Shown here in pieces: positions 1-11,247 of a stretch of DNA of 38,355 nt. Made by a program: the position numbers and the translations under genes. Under the pieces are notes generated by a model. The model was not told where the DNA came from. It did not search any database and was given only the letters and a program-made list of their open reading frames with translations. Within the stretch, counting starts at the first letter, position 1. The number at the start of each line of letters is the position of its first letter. Source of the DNA: Pseudomonadota bacterium (GTDB taxonomy: Bacteria > Pseudomonadota > Gammaproteobacteria > JAKAQQ01); assembly GCA_027365475.1 (NCBI GenBank), contig DAHXNI010000065.1, positions 1-38,355 of the forward strand, given 5' to 3'.

Positions 1-344
1 GCGATGGACGGGATGCCTGGGCTCGAAGTTGATGGATCGGGGGACATTGAAGAATCCAGTACTGTTGCCATGAGTGATACTACCTTGGACTGTAAATTCC
101 AGAAGGCAGGTGTTCCAGGTCACATTGGCACACAGGGAAGCCCATATGGTCCCATCCTATTTGAGCTGCAGAACTTAACGAGACAGAAGCAGAAATTACT
201 CGGTGCTCAGTCTGAAACGATAGGTTAATCTTGCGCATGAGCATCGTTAAGCGATAATTTGGATGGATTGCTTCCACTTATTGTGGGCCGTTCAGCTTCT
301 GTTTGAGGGTTCTGTGTCTGTGTCAAAGACATGGTCTCACACAG
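1..344. other. Left edge, no confident gene
   Basis: I recognise no gene in this stretch. The plus strand is open from the window edge to a stop at 226-228, but its translation resembles nothing I know. On the minus strand a reading frame could start with ATG at 69-71 and run off the left edge; its first 24 residues are rich in Ser and Pro, and there is only a weak AAGG far upstream. This may be the beginning of a gene outside the window. The remainder is the downstream flank of fabV. Confidence 0.3.
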
Positions 345-1550
345 TTAAAGATCGATGCAATCGAACTGTGCATGAATATTTGTATCAAGACAGTAGTCGA
401 TGCCCCTCCTTGCAAAGCCAAACAATTGCAAGAATTCGCGCTTGTATTGCATATAGTCGGTGATTTCAAGCAGGTTATCGTCATCAACAATCGGCCATCG
501 ATCTTTGCAACTCTGTTGCACGTCGTTACGGAGTTCGCGATCATCAAGCCGTAACCGACCTTGATCATCAGTTTCTGGGGCAAGGGTGTCGCTTCTATAA
601 AGGTAATCGCGAAACAGGCGACATTGCTGCTCAACTATACTCTCGTGTAGCATTTTTTCCTTCATTACGCGAAAAAGCAAGGAACCATATAGAGGCATGA
701 CTGGAATAGAAGCGCTTGCTTGAGTAACAGAGGCTTTCATGATGGCTACATGCACACTCAGATTTTGTTTGAGAAATTGATTCTGCAAAATAGCCGCGGT
801 TTCCTCGAGATGTTTTTTGGCGTGGCCAATGGTTCCGTCCCAGTATATCGGCCAAGTCATCTCTGATCCGATGTAACTGAAGGCAACTGTTTTTGCGCCT
901 TGTGCCAAGACATCAGCCTGGCTCAACGCATGAACCCAGAGTGCCCAATCATCGCCACCCATCACCGTGACTGTGTCTCTGATCTCCTGTTGTGTAGCTG
1001 GTTCAAGAACAATATCGGTTAGCTGATCCTGATCGGTATCGATTGTTTTCCCGGTATACGGCATACCAATCGGTTTCAGTGAACTGTGAACGACCTCACC
1101 TGTATCTGGAAGACGACGCAAAGGCGATGCCAATGAATAGACAAGCAGATCAATTGGGCCATCCATTTCCTGCTTAATGAGGTCAACTGCACAGGCGCGA
1201 GCTTCATGAGAAAACGCATCTCCATTAATCGACCGGCTCCAGAGGTCAGCCTGCTTCGCTAACTTGTCGAATGCCGCTGAGTTATACCACCCAGCGCTAG
1301 CTGTTTTGGATGGCCGGTTTTTCTTTTCAAAAAACACTCCGAGTGTTGCTGAGCCATATCCAAAAGCAGATGTAATTCTTGCAGCCAAACCATAGCCTGT
1401 TGATGCACCAATTATCAGTACACGCTTGGGGCCCTTTGAGCGCATGCTCTTGGATCGAATCGTCGTGACCTGTTCTCGGACGTTCATTTCGCATCCATTT
1501 GGATGTGCTGTTGTACAGATACAGTGCCAAACCTTGGGTGTCACAATCAC
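345..1550 (-). CDS. fabV: Trans-2-enoyl-ACP reductase FabV
   Basis: FabV catalyses the last reduction of each fatty-acid elongation cycle, reducing trans-2-enoyl-ACP (or -CoA) with NADH in the cytoplasm; FabV enzymes are typically insensitive to triclosan. The 401-residue product has the full family length. The N-terminus has the family pattern CTTAHPNGCEMNVREQ (residues 12-27), followed by the nucleotide-binding stretch LIIGASTGYGLAAR. The catalytic Tyr-x8-Lys of the family is present in YWDGTIGHAKK. The start is GTG, chosen because the protein then begins like other FabV proteins, with GGAAGAG about 10 bases upstream. It lies 160 bases downstream of the halogenase-like gene on the same strand and may be cotranscribed with it. 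The C-terminal tail is less conserved than usual. Confidence 0.93.
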   Translation of the reverse strand: MIVTPKVWHCICTTAHPNGCEMNVREQVTTIRSKSMRSKGPKRVLIIGASTGYGLAARITSAFGYGSATLGVFFEKKNRPSKTASAGWYNSAAFDKLAKQADLWSRSINGDAFSHEARACAVDLIKQEMDGPIDLLVYSLASPLRRLPDTGEVVHSSLKPIGMPYTGKTIDTDQDQLTDIVLEPATQQEIRDTVTVMGGDDWALWVHALSQADVLAQGAKTVAFSYIGSEMTWPIYWDGTIGHAKKHLEETAAILQNQFLKQNLSVHVAIMKASVTQASASIPVMPLYGSLLFRVMKEKMLHESIVEQQCRLFRDYLYRSDTLAPETDDQGRLRLDDRELRNDVQQSCKDRWPIVDDDNLLEITDYMQYKREFLQLFGFARRGIDYCLDTNIHAQFDCIDL

Positions 1551-1710
1551 TGGTTTATCACTCTTCCTGTAAATGGCTGTTCACTCTGACTGGTAGGCAG
1601 CCAGTAGAACCAAGAATTGCGTTGTTTGTTCAAACACGAAAACATTCATTCCTGAAATCAGCTTAGGTCGCTCATTTATTGATCCCCGAAGGCAAAGGAT
1701 GCGACGTTTA

Positions 1711-3057
1711 TCAGGTTGGGTCTACTGGGGTATTGCCTCCGCTAAATGATGTTCGGGCTTGTGCTCGTCTGTAAAGACGCTCACGATTCCAGCTTAGTGG
1801 TACATGCAGTACAGTCCAGGCATAAATCAGGCGGAAAAATTGCAGGCGCCACCACACGGGTCGCGAATCGAATAAATCACCGGCCAGCATTGAAATAATG
1901 CCCTGCTCGACATTCCAGATGTTGTGTGGATACCGGAATATGTGTTGCATGGCTGGTGAGTTGAACCGGTAGATAAAAAAAGCAAAGCGGCGCATCCCGC
2001 GCCGCAAACGCTTTTCTAGACGTTGCTGCAACTCTACCTCACATGTGGGATCGTGCAGAGCAGCATCTACAACTGCAGCTGTCTGCTCTGCTCCGGACAT
2101 GGCAAGGTAAACGCCTGACGAAAACACTGGATCGAGAAAAGCAAATGCATCTCCTACTAGCATCCAGCCAGGGCCTCCAATTGTGCGAGAGTCATAAGAA
2201 TAATTTCCAGCGATGCGTACTTCGTTATTGATCAGAACAGCATGTTCAAGTCGTGCCCACAGCGCAGCGTTCCGTTTGAGTGTGTCAAACAAAAACTCAT
2301 GCGAGCGTCCATTGCGTTGCTTGAGGTAGTCCGGACGGCAAACCGCGCCTACACTCATTACTCCACCCTGTAAAGGAATCATCCACATCCATCCATGCTC
2401 GAAACTGTAAATACTAATGTTGCCGGCGTCCTGGCCTGAACGGTACTGGGCGCCACGAAAATGACCAAATATTGCAGCACTCTGGTGTTCGGTATTCTTG
2501 CGTTTGAGTTTCATCCTTGTAGAGAGAAATGCATCTCGACCGCTAGCATCCAGTACATAACGTGCACATACCTGGTATGCGCTTTTATCATCGAGTCGCA
2601 CTTCCACGCGTGAATCGCGATGTCCGAGCTGTTCAATATTGATGACTTCTGTACCTTCACGTGTATCCACACCTTCACTACGCGCGTGACTGAACAACAT
2701 TGCGTCAAAATCCTGTCGCAGGACCTGAAATGCGTGTGGCGGGCTATGACCCAGTGCACGTGCGAACGCGTAGACATTGTATCCACGTTGATTGTCAGCT
2801 TCAAAATCAGCACCCTGTTTATACACACCTAGCGCTCTAACCTTATCCATCACACCTAGATGTTCAAACACGGGTAAGTTCATAGGTAACAACGATTCAC
2901 CAATATGAAAGCGTGGATGGTGCGTTTTTTCCAACTGCATGACAGACCACCCTCGCCTAGCCAACAGCGTTGATACTGTGCTACCCCCTGGGCCTCCACC
3001 GATTACTAATACATCGCAATATTCGGTCGGTGTGATAACTCGCTGTGCATTATTCAT
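1711..3057 (-). CDS. FAD-dependent oxidoreductase, flavin halogenase-like
   Basis: This is a 448-residue flavoprotein of the tryptophan/phenolic halogenase superfamily. Directly visible are the FAD-binding VLVIGGGPGGS (residues 16-26), the HIGESLLP loop (51-58), a lysine at 80 in VYKQGADF, close to the position of the catalytic lysine of flavin halogenases, and the halogenase signature WMWMIP (223-228, matching WxWxIP). A second FAD motif, GDAFAFLDPVFSSGV, lies further on. Such enzymes halogenate aromatic or pyrrolic substrates held on carrier proteins or free; some relatives in polyene-pigment clusters have unproved roles. I place the start at the second Met because GGAG lies 6 bases before it; the frame is open to an upstream ATG at 3099. 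It is divergent from the ketosynthase-like gene, which suggests a shared pathway. Family is confident; halogenation itself is inferred. Confidence 0.8.
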   Translation of the reverse strand: MNNAQRVITPTEYCDVLVIGGGPGGSTVSTLLARRGWSVMQLEKTHHPRFHIGESLLPMNLPVFEHLGVMDKVRALGVYKQGADFEADNQRGYNVYAFARALGHSPPHAFQVLRQDFDAMLFSHARSEGVDTREGTEVINIEQLGHRDSRVEVRLDDKSAYQVCARYVLDASGRDAFLSTRMKLKRKNTEHQSAAIFGHFRGAQYRSGQDAGNISIYSFEHGWMWMIPLQGGVMSVGAVCRPDYLKQRNGRSHEFLFDTLKRNAALWARLEHAVLINNEVRIAGNYSYDSRTIGGPGWMLVGDAFAFLDPVFSSGVYLAMSGAEQTAAVVDAALHDPTCEVELQQRLEKRLRRGMRRFAFFIYRFNSPAMQHIFRYPHNIWNVEQGIISMLAGDLFDSRPVWWRLQFFRLIYAWTVLHVPLSWNRERLYRRAQARTSFSGGNTPVDPT

Positions 3058-3423
3058 GTCATGCTCCAGATAGCTTGCAAAGACATTCAATTCATGCATG
3101 TTATTTAGAACCTTGTTTCTGTCAACATCCGGTATGATCCACCATCGCTGTTAATGTCTAATGTCATCGGCTATCTGACATCCTATATCGCAACATGGTT
3201 TATCGCCTGCATACATGCGTAGAGTCAGAAAAGGTTTATCGTAGTAGTTGGGATGATGGGTACGCACACGTAAAAAACATTCCATCTGCATGTCATGGTG
3301 AAAATCGTCCGGGCTTGAAACTGGATACGATGCATTGCAAATGCCGTCATTGCCGTTGTCAGTTGATATTATGTACATTATGCGACAATATGAAGATACA
3401 AGTGAGAAGAACTCGCTAAACCA
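3058..3423. other. Divergent intergenic region, 366 bases
   Basis: This region separates the minus-strand halogenase-like gene from the plus-strand ketosynthase-like gene, so it should hold both promoters. A weak candidate for the rightward promoter is TTGATA at 3363-3368 with a 17-base spacer to CAATAT at 3386-3391. Short open frames on both strands have no recognisable product and no good ribosome binding site, so I do not call them genes. Confidence 0.3.
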
Positions 3424-4176
3424 ATGACTGAAGTGGCTGTAACGTTCTCGATTGCCAGTTGGGCTGCATGGGCACCCGGTATACAGGATCTGACAGATTG
3501 GAGCGCCTGGATCAGAGGCGAACGCACTGGATTACAGAGTGACCAACCCGATGTGAGTTTTTTGCCTCCGTTGCTTCGAAGACGTCTGGATCGCGTTGGA
3601 CGGATGGCCCTTTATGTAGCCTGGCAGTGTGCAGGGAACCGTGTGGGGTTACCTCTCGTTTTTGCATCTCGACATGGTTTTCTCGCACGCACGGTTCAGC
3701 TACTGGACAACCTGGCCCAGCATGAAACGCTATCTCCAGCAGCTTTCAGTTTATCAGTACACAATAGCGCGGCAGGCTTGTTTTCTATATGTCGAGATGA
3801 TCGGAGCCCATCCACGGCCTTGGCAGCGGGCGGGCAGACGCTAGCGGCAGCAATACTCGAAGGTATCGGCATGCTGATAGAAGGCAGGACAGAAGTATTG
3901 GTGGTTTACACGGATGAAATACCGCCGCCTGAATATACGTCTTATTTGGGGATGAATGAACCAGACTTTGCAGTTGGAATGCTGTTGGCTGTTCCAAATC
4001 GAGAATTGCCACAGTACCGGTTGATCGCCAGCCCAGGTGTCACGAATGGAAGGCAACTCGATGTGGCTCTCATGGAGCTTTTGGTAGAAGATGTGCCCAT
4101 TTTACATTTGAGTTTGGGTGAGTCTGACTTGCAACTCGTGCGAGTAGATGAACACCTTGCCTATACGAACCATTGA
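3424..4176 (+). CDS. Beta-ketoacyl synthase-like protein, chain-length-factor type
   Basis: The 250-residue product resembles the short ketosynthase-like family (beta-ketoacyl synthase N-terminal-like, PF13723 type) found in aryl-polyene and related type II polyketide/fatty-acid clusters, where it is thought to partner a full ketosynthase. Seen in the sequence: an N-terminal ASWAAWAPG, the stretch LPPLLRRRLDRVGRMAL (about residues 47-63), the core LSVHNSAAGLFSI, and the late VLVVYTDEIPPPEY. A full ketosynthase has over 400 residues and a Cys-His-His site; this protein is much shorter and lacks the C-terminal His motifs, so it is probably not a complete condensing enzyme. No acyl carrier protein, complete ketosynthase or acyltransferase is visible nearby. 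The gene is 30 bases upstream of the PAP2 phosphatase and likely cotranscribed. Confidence 0.72.
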   Translation: MTEVAVTFSIASWAAWAPGIQDLTDWSAWIRGERTGLQSDQPDVSFLPPLLRRRLDRVGRMALYVAWQCAGNRVGLPLVFASRHGFLARTVQLLDNLAQHETLSPAAFSLSVHNSAAGLFSICRDDRSPSTALAAGGQTLAAAILEGIGMLIEGRTEVLVVYTDEIPPPEYTSYLGMNEPDFAVGMLLAVPNRELPQYRLIASPGVTNGRQLDVALMELLVEDVPILHLSLGESDLQLVRVDEHLAYTNH

Positions 4177-4206
4177 GATGTGATAACCCAGGGTTAATAC
4201 ACTTTT

Positions 4207-4947
4207 ATGGATGAGCTACACAATGATTCCGGCTTGATTGCAATCACCCATGGGGATGGCTGGTTGCGGCAGGCTGCGAACAGGATTAAATGGTATTGGC
4301 CACTGAAAATACTGGGAACCGTTGGCTATATGACATTGTTCATGATGGGATACTTCTGGTTGTTGAGACATCCCGTATTTCCGGTAACAGTCATGCCATT
4401 AACCAGGTTAGACTATCTCATTGGATTTCAACCTTGGAGTATTGTGTTATACGGATCTTTATGGTTGTATATCTCCCTTGTTCCCGTGCTGATCTACGGT
4501 AAACGAGAACTGGTTTATTACCTTAGTGCAGTCACCGTGCTGAGCATTGCTGGATTTGTGTGTTTCTTCTTTTGGCCTACAGCTGTGCCCATGTTTGGCA
4601 TAGACTGGGCGCGTTATCCGCTTGTTGCTTTTCTGAAGTCGGTGGATGCTTCGGGAAACGCTTGCCCATCATTGCACGTGGCTTTTGCTGTTCTCACAGG
4701 AATATGGTTGCATCGACTACTTAAAAAAATTAGTGCACCCTTTGCCATACGCCTTTTCAATGGGTGCTGGTGCTTAGGTATTTTGTATTCCACTTTGGCG
4801 CTCAAGCAGCATGTGGCACTGGATGTGCTGGCGGGAACGGTATTGGGATTTTGTGTGGTTGCATTTCATCTTTTTTTACTCACTCGGCCTGAAGTTTACG
4901 CAAACTCCATGCATCAGCTAATTTCGGCAACACAAATCACCGAATGA
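4207..4947 (+). CDS. PAP2-family membrane phosphatase/lipid phosphotransferase-like
   Basis: This 246-residue polytopic membrane protein has about five or six hydrophobic segments (for example around residues 38-55, 76-95, 103-122, 155-170, 180-195 and 205-225). The PAP2 active-site motifs appear as ACPSLHVAFAV near residue 152 (variant of PSGH, with the catalytic-type His) and ALKQHVALDVLAG near 198 (H-x3-D). The CPSLH form is typical of the AUR1/inositol-phosphorylceramide-synthase-like branch (PAP2_3) rather than classical phosphatidic acid phosphatase. Such proteins dephosphorylate or transfer head groups on lipid phosphates at the membrane. It follows the ketosynthase-like gene, in keeping with a lipid-modification role for the island, but the substrate cannot be told from sequence. 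Confidence 0.72.
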   Translation: MDELHNDSGLIAITHGDGWLRQAANRIKWYWPLKILGTVGYMTLFMMGYFWLLRHPVFPVTVMPLTRLDYLIGFQPWSIVLYGSLWLYISLVPVLIYGKRELVYYLSAVTVLSIAGFVCFFFWPTAVPMFGIDWARYPLVAFLKSVDASGNACPSLHVAFAVLTGIWLHRLLKKISAPFAIRLFNGCWCLGILYSTLALKQHVALDVLAGTVLGFCVVAFHLFLLTRPEVYANSMHQLISATQITE

Positions 4948-7898
<2,951 letters not shown>

Positions 7899-7909
<11 letters not shown>

Positions 7910-8258
7910 CTCGAACTGGTTTTTTGCGGGAATATTGGGCGTCCTTCTGGTGCTGACTCAACGGGTGCTTTGGCTGTCGCACGACGGATTCCCTGCTGAT
8001 AGGGCCCTGATGAGAAAAATTGATGAACAGATGCAGCATAATCAGCACCTGAATCGCCTGAACGACCTGCTTTATTCGGAAGTGGCCAGCTTGGAGCATG
8101 GCACGGCTGCTGTTGCGCAACATGCGCGAACAGATCTCGATTTTGTGAAACCAGGAGAAACCTTTTATGCAGTCGTGCAACCACATCAGGTATACAGACT
8201 TTCTCGAGGGTATGAACGTGCCACTCGTGCTAGCAAGGAGCGTGGCCCTACCCAGTAG
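7899..8258 (+). CDS. ftsB: Cell division protein FtsB
   Basis: FtsB is a small bitopic protein that joins FtsL and FtsQ in the divisome and helps activate septal peptidoglycan synthesis. The 119-residue product has a short N-terminal cytoplasmic part, one transmembrane helix (about residues 7-23), a predicted periplasmic coiled coil (about 38-70) with the usual N-x2-L-x5-L spacing, and the conserved C-terminal PGETFYAVV. It overlaps kdsA by 11 bases, giving a tight pyrG-kdsA-ftsB operon. In many relatives eno sits between kdsA and ftsB; here it is missing. Confidence 0.88.
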
Positions 8259-8299
8259 ATGCTCCAAGCTGGTTTACTTTCAACCGGATACAGCAAACG

Positions 8300-9088
8300 A
8301 TGCCTCAGATTGATTTGATCGATCACGGAAACATCAGAGAGCTACAAATGGTGCGGCCACCGGTCAATGCGCTGGATCCTGGACTTCTGGAGGCCATTCA
8401 TGCTGCTCTGGTCGAGTCCGGCAGGAGCCATGTTCAGGCATTGATTCTGTCCGGTGCGTCCAATGTTTTTTCAGCGGGTTTGGATTTGCCCGCCCTTCTG
8501 GAATTAAATGAAGTGGAACTAACGGATTTTTGGAGACTTCTGATTGAGACGCTCAGATGGATTGCCATGAGCCCCATACCAGTTATCGCGGCGATTACAG
8601 GGCATTGCCCGGCAGGAGGGACAGTGCTCACGCTTTTTGCCGATTATCGCATCCAGGCCAGAGGTGATTACCGGATCGGTTTGAACGAAGTCCAGGTCGG
8701 GTTGTCAGTTCCAAGGTCCGTCTACCGTGGGCTTGTGCGCTTGATTGGAATCCATCCGGCTGAACGTATGGCGACCCAGGGGCTTTTGATCACGCCGGAT
8801 GAAGCGCTCAGGGTAGGATTGGTCGACGAAGTGGTCGACCCCGAAGTTGTGAGATCACGTGCCGTGACGCTAGCCCAGACTTGGCTTGATCTGCCATCTC
8901 TTGCGTTCCGAGAAACTCGCAATACCGCGCGTTGTGATCTAGGGTCCATTTTCGAGCAAGGCGATGATCCGGAGCAGCTTACGCATCTTTGGTTTCATGC
9001 TGATGTTCAACGGGCGTTACGAGAATGCGTCACGACTTTGAAAAATCGATCGGCTGCGAGTGCTCAGGCTCGTTTGAGGAGCACATAA
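8300..9088 (+). CDS. Enoyl-CoA isomerase/hydratase (crotonase family)
   Basis: The 262-residue product is a crotonase-fold enzyme that most resembles delta3-delta2-enoyl-CoA isomerases (mitochondrial ECI1 type), which shift double bonds during beta-oxidation of unsaturated fatty acids. Supporting motifs are RPPVNALD near residue 19, FSAGLDLPAL near 55 (CoA binding and first oxyanion-hole region), GHCPAGGTVLTL near 101 (second oxyanion hole) and YRIGLNEVQVGL near 128, where the Glu matches the single catalytic Glu of ECI1. A hydratase would need a second Glu near GHCPAGG, which is not seen. It sits 41 bases after ftsB, replacing the ispDF/truD genes found here in E. coli. Its 3' end overlaps smr on the other strand by 25 bases. 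Confidence 0.83.
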   Translation: MPQIDLIDHGNIRELQMVRPPVNALDPGLLEAIHAALVESGRSHVQALILSGASNVFSAGLDLPALLELNEVELTDFWRLLIETLRWIAMSPIPVIAAITGHCPAGGTVLTLFADYRIQARGDYRIGLNEVQVGLSVPRSVYRGLVRLIGIHPAERMATQGLLITPDEALRVGLVDEVVDPEVVRSRAVTLAQTWLDLPSLAFRETRNTARCDLGSIFEQGDDPEQLTHLWFHADVQRALRECVTTLKNRSAASAQARLRST

Positions 9089-9624
9089 GTGGCACCACTC
9101 CCACCATCACAGTGGCGTGCGGTCGCAAAAGCTAGGACATCTCGGCGCAGGCTTAGCCATTGTAGGATGGCCGGCCGCAAGACCGGACCCTGAGCTCCCG
9201 AACGGAGTCCTTTGCCATGTATGATCAAAATAGATGTAATTGCAGCCTGGCGTTTTTTGTCGATGAACTCTCCTAGTTGTGTAAGAGCCTCGTCCAGTGT
9301 CAATCCGTGTAGATCCAGAGTAGCCTTAATGGTGATTTGCCCGCGCTTCAGTTGATCGAGGACCCTTTTCTGGACACCTGTTTGACGAAACGAGACGGAA
9401 TCTGCATCACCGAGATCGGGTACTCCGGGCCCACCTCGAAGTGCAGCATCAAGTACAGCCTGACGGCCTCGTTGACGTTGATAGGCTTTTGGCTTGGGTT
9501 TAGGGCTGGTGGGTTTTTCGGGAGCGGGATGCAAGCGTCGTACCTCTGCCATCGACGTCCGGAAGAGCTCGCTTTCTTCCGGCGAGACTGGAGTTTCGTG
9601 TATGCCTTTGGGCGGTGGCGTCAT
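9064..9624 (-). CDS. Smr-domain protein
   Basis: The 186-residue protein has a basic, Pro/Lys-rich linker in its first half (about residues 35-55) and a C-terminal Smr domain (about 100-186) with LDLHGLTLDEAL, IIHGKGLRSG and the closing GGSGATYVLLKR. Smr domains with DLHG and HGxG act as endonucleases; SmrB in E. coli cleaves mRNA between collided ribosomes, while the role of SmrA-type proteins is less clear. Length and architecture fit the proteobacterial Smr (YdaL/YfcN) group. The gene is divergent from surE (58 bases between starts) and overlaps the enoyl-CoA isomerase gene at its 3' end. Confidence 0.85.
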   Translation of the reverse strand: MTPPPKGIHETPVSPEESELFRTSMAEVRRLHPAPEKPTSPKPKPKAYQRQRGRQAVLDAALRGGPGVPDLGDADSVSFRQTGVQKRVLDQLKRGQITIKATLDLHGLTLDEALTQLGEFIDKKRQAAITSILIIHGKGLRSGAQGPVLRPAILQWLSLRRDVLAFATARHCDGGSGATYVLLKRA

Positions 9625-9636
9625 GTCGGATTTCCG

Positions 9637-9664
9637 TTCAACCCGTGTATTTTGATTTTATAAT
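9637..9664 (+). promoter_or_regulatory. Candidate surE-pcm promoter
   Basis: A perfect TATAAT (9659-9664) lies 16 bases after TTCAAC (9637-9642), within the short gap between the divergent smr and surE starts. Transcription would begin about 10-12 bases before the surE ATG, leaving room for GGAAG as ribosome binding site. Confidence 0.5.
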
Positions 9665-9682
9665 CAGGTTCGGAAGAATGCC

Positions 9683-10438
9683 ATGCGCATCCTTTTGACG
9701 AATGATGATGGCTGGAATGCCCCAGGGATCACGTTATTGTCCGAAGCCTTGAAGTCACACGCAGAGGTGATCCTTGTCGCGCCTGATCGGAACCGAAGCG
9801 GGGCCAGTAACTCGCTCACCCTCACTGAACCTTTGCGGGTCTCACGCATGACTCATGATGTATTTGCCGTAAATGGCACCCCAACCGATTGTGTACATTT
9901 GGCCTTGACCGGGCTTCTCGAGGTTGAGCCTGACCTCGTGATTTCCGGGATCAACGATGGCGCCAACCTGGGCGATGATGTCCTTTATTCGGGTACCGTT
10001 GCGGCTGCCATGGAAGGGCGCTTTCTCGGGCTGCCAGCCATTGCGGTGTCATTGGTCGATGCTGAACTGCGACCGTATGAAACTGCGGTTAATGTGGTGG
10101 AGCACATGCTTGACCACCTGAACAGTATTCAGTGGCCGCAAGATACCATCCTTAATGTCAATGTCCCTGCCTTACCTCTGCAAACTGTGAAAGGATACCG
10201 CGCGACACGATTGGGACACCGCCACCGCGCCTCACCGGCTATTCGAGCACTGGACCCTCGTGGGCGGCCGATCTATTGGGTGGGACGAGCGGGGCCAGCT
10301 GCCGATTCGGGAGAAGAGACGGATTTTCTCGCAATTGAAACCGATCAGGTTTCAATTACCCCGATTGAGGTTGATTTGACCCGGCATGCTGCTCTCCCGA
10401 TTCTTAAACAATGGGTTTCGGGTCTGGAAGATGACTGA
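9683..10438 (+). CDS. surE: 5'/3'-nucleotidase SurE
   Basis: SurE is a metal-dependent phosphatase that dephosphorylates nucleoside monophosphates and is tied to stationary-phase survival. The 251-residue product has the full family length and motifs: MRILLTNDDG at the N-terminus (metal-binding Asp pair), APDRNRSGASNSLTL, NGTPTDCVHLAL, SGINDGANLGDDVLYSGTV and a late TDFLAIETDQVSITPIEVDLT. The ATG has GGAAG 6-10 bases upstream. It forms an operon with pcm, whose start overlaps its stop, the arrangement common across gammaproteobacteria. Confidence 0.96.
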   Translation: MRILLTNDDGWNAPGITLLSEALKSHAEVILVAPDRNRSGASNSLTLTEPLRVSRMTHDVFAVNGTPTDCVHLALTGLLEVEPDLVISGINDGANLGDDVLYSGTVAAAMEGRFLGLPAIAVSLVDAELRPYETAVNVVEHMLDHLNSIQWPQDTILNVNVPALPLQTVKGYRATRLGHRHRASPAIRALDPRGRPIYWVGRAGPAADSGEETDFLAIETDQVSITPIEVDLTRHAALPILKQWVSGLEDD

Positions 10439-11093
10439 CTCGAAGCAGGGTATCGGTATGACTTCGCTGCGGGTACGCGAACGTTTGGTGCAGCGACTGC
10501 GCGAAACAGGTATTCGGGACGAGCGGGTACTGGCTCAAATTGCAGCGGTTCCAAGGCATTGGTTTGTCGATGAGGCGCTTGCTACCCGGGCATATGAAGA
10601 TACGGCCTTGCCTATCGGATACGAGCAAACTGTCTCGCAACCTTGGATCGTAGCACGTATGAGTGAAGCGCTTCTTTCTGAAGCGGAAATCGGAAAGGTG
10701 CTTGAACTCGGAACAGGTTCGGGTTATCAAACCGCGGTACTTGCTGGACTGTTTCAAGAAGTCTATTCAATCGAACGGATTCGCCCACTTCACGAACGGG
10801 CTCAACGAACATTGCGCCAGTTGGGGTTACGCAATCTCCGGTTACGTTATGGTGATGGGCTGGAAGGTTGGCCTGAAGCAGCCCCTTTTGCTGCCATCCT
10901 GATAACGGCTGCGGTTCACCACATTCCTCTGGTTCTGCAAGAACAACTGATGCTAGGCGGCCGTCTGATTGCGCCCCGTATTTCCGAACGGGGTCAGGAG
11001 TTGATTCAGATCGTACGTGAGGACTCCACGCAATTTAAGGAAACCTCTCTTGGACCCGTTTTGTTTGTCCGCTCTCGGAAGGGCGTGGAATGA
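10431..11093 (+). CDS. pcm: Protein-L-isoaspartate O-methyltransferase
   Basis: Pcm methylates isoaspartyl residues in aged proteins using S-adenosylmethionine, starting their repair. The product (220 residues from this start) has RVRERLVQRL, the substrate-site AVPRHWFVDEA, ALPIGYEQTVSQPWIVARM, and the SAM-binding VLELGTGSGYQTAVLA, followed by IERIRPLHERA and YGDGLEGWPEAAPFAAILITAA in the usual order. The chosen ATG overlaps the surE stop (ATGACTGA). An ATG at 10458 (MTSLRVRERL) matches homologue N-termini as well and could be the true start; the frame also opens upstream at 10386, which I think is too long. Confidence 0.94.
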   Translation: MTDSKQGIGMTSLRVRERLVQRLRETGIRDERVLAQIAAVPRHWFVDEALATRAYEDTALPIGYEQTVSQPWIVARMSEALLSEAEIGKVLELGTGSGYQTAVLAGLFQEVYSIERIRPLHERAQRTLRQLGLRNLRLRYGDGLEGWPEAAPFAAILITAAVHHIPLVLQEQLMLGGRLIAPRISERGQELIQIVREDSTQFKETSLGPVLFVRSRKGVE

Positions 11094-11140
11094 AGGCTCG
11101 ATTTGTTGTGAAGCGCGATTTATGCAGCACTGTGTTTCTT

Positions 11141-11159
11141 AAATCAGGGAACCTGATTT
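11141..11159. repeat. Perfect inverted repeat upstream of nlpD-rpoS
   Basis: AAATCAGG and CCTGATTT form a perfect 8-base inverted repeat around the loop GAA. No run of T follows on either strand, so it does not look like an intrinsic terminator. It lies in the 154-base gap between pcm and nlpD and could be an operator or an mRNA hairpin. Confidence 0.5.
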
Positions 11160-11247
11160 CGCCTGTTCACGCGCAGAATCACCCTCAGGCCAGTTGCAAG
11201 CATCAGATATTTTTCTATCGTGAAACGATATACCGGGATAGTCTCCA

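Noticed and set aside
4-228. 74-codon plus-strand frame at the left edge
   Set aside because: Open to the window edge but with no recognisable motif, no ribosome binding site and unconvincing composition; too little to call a gene.
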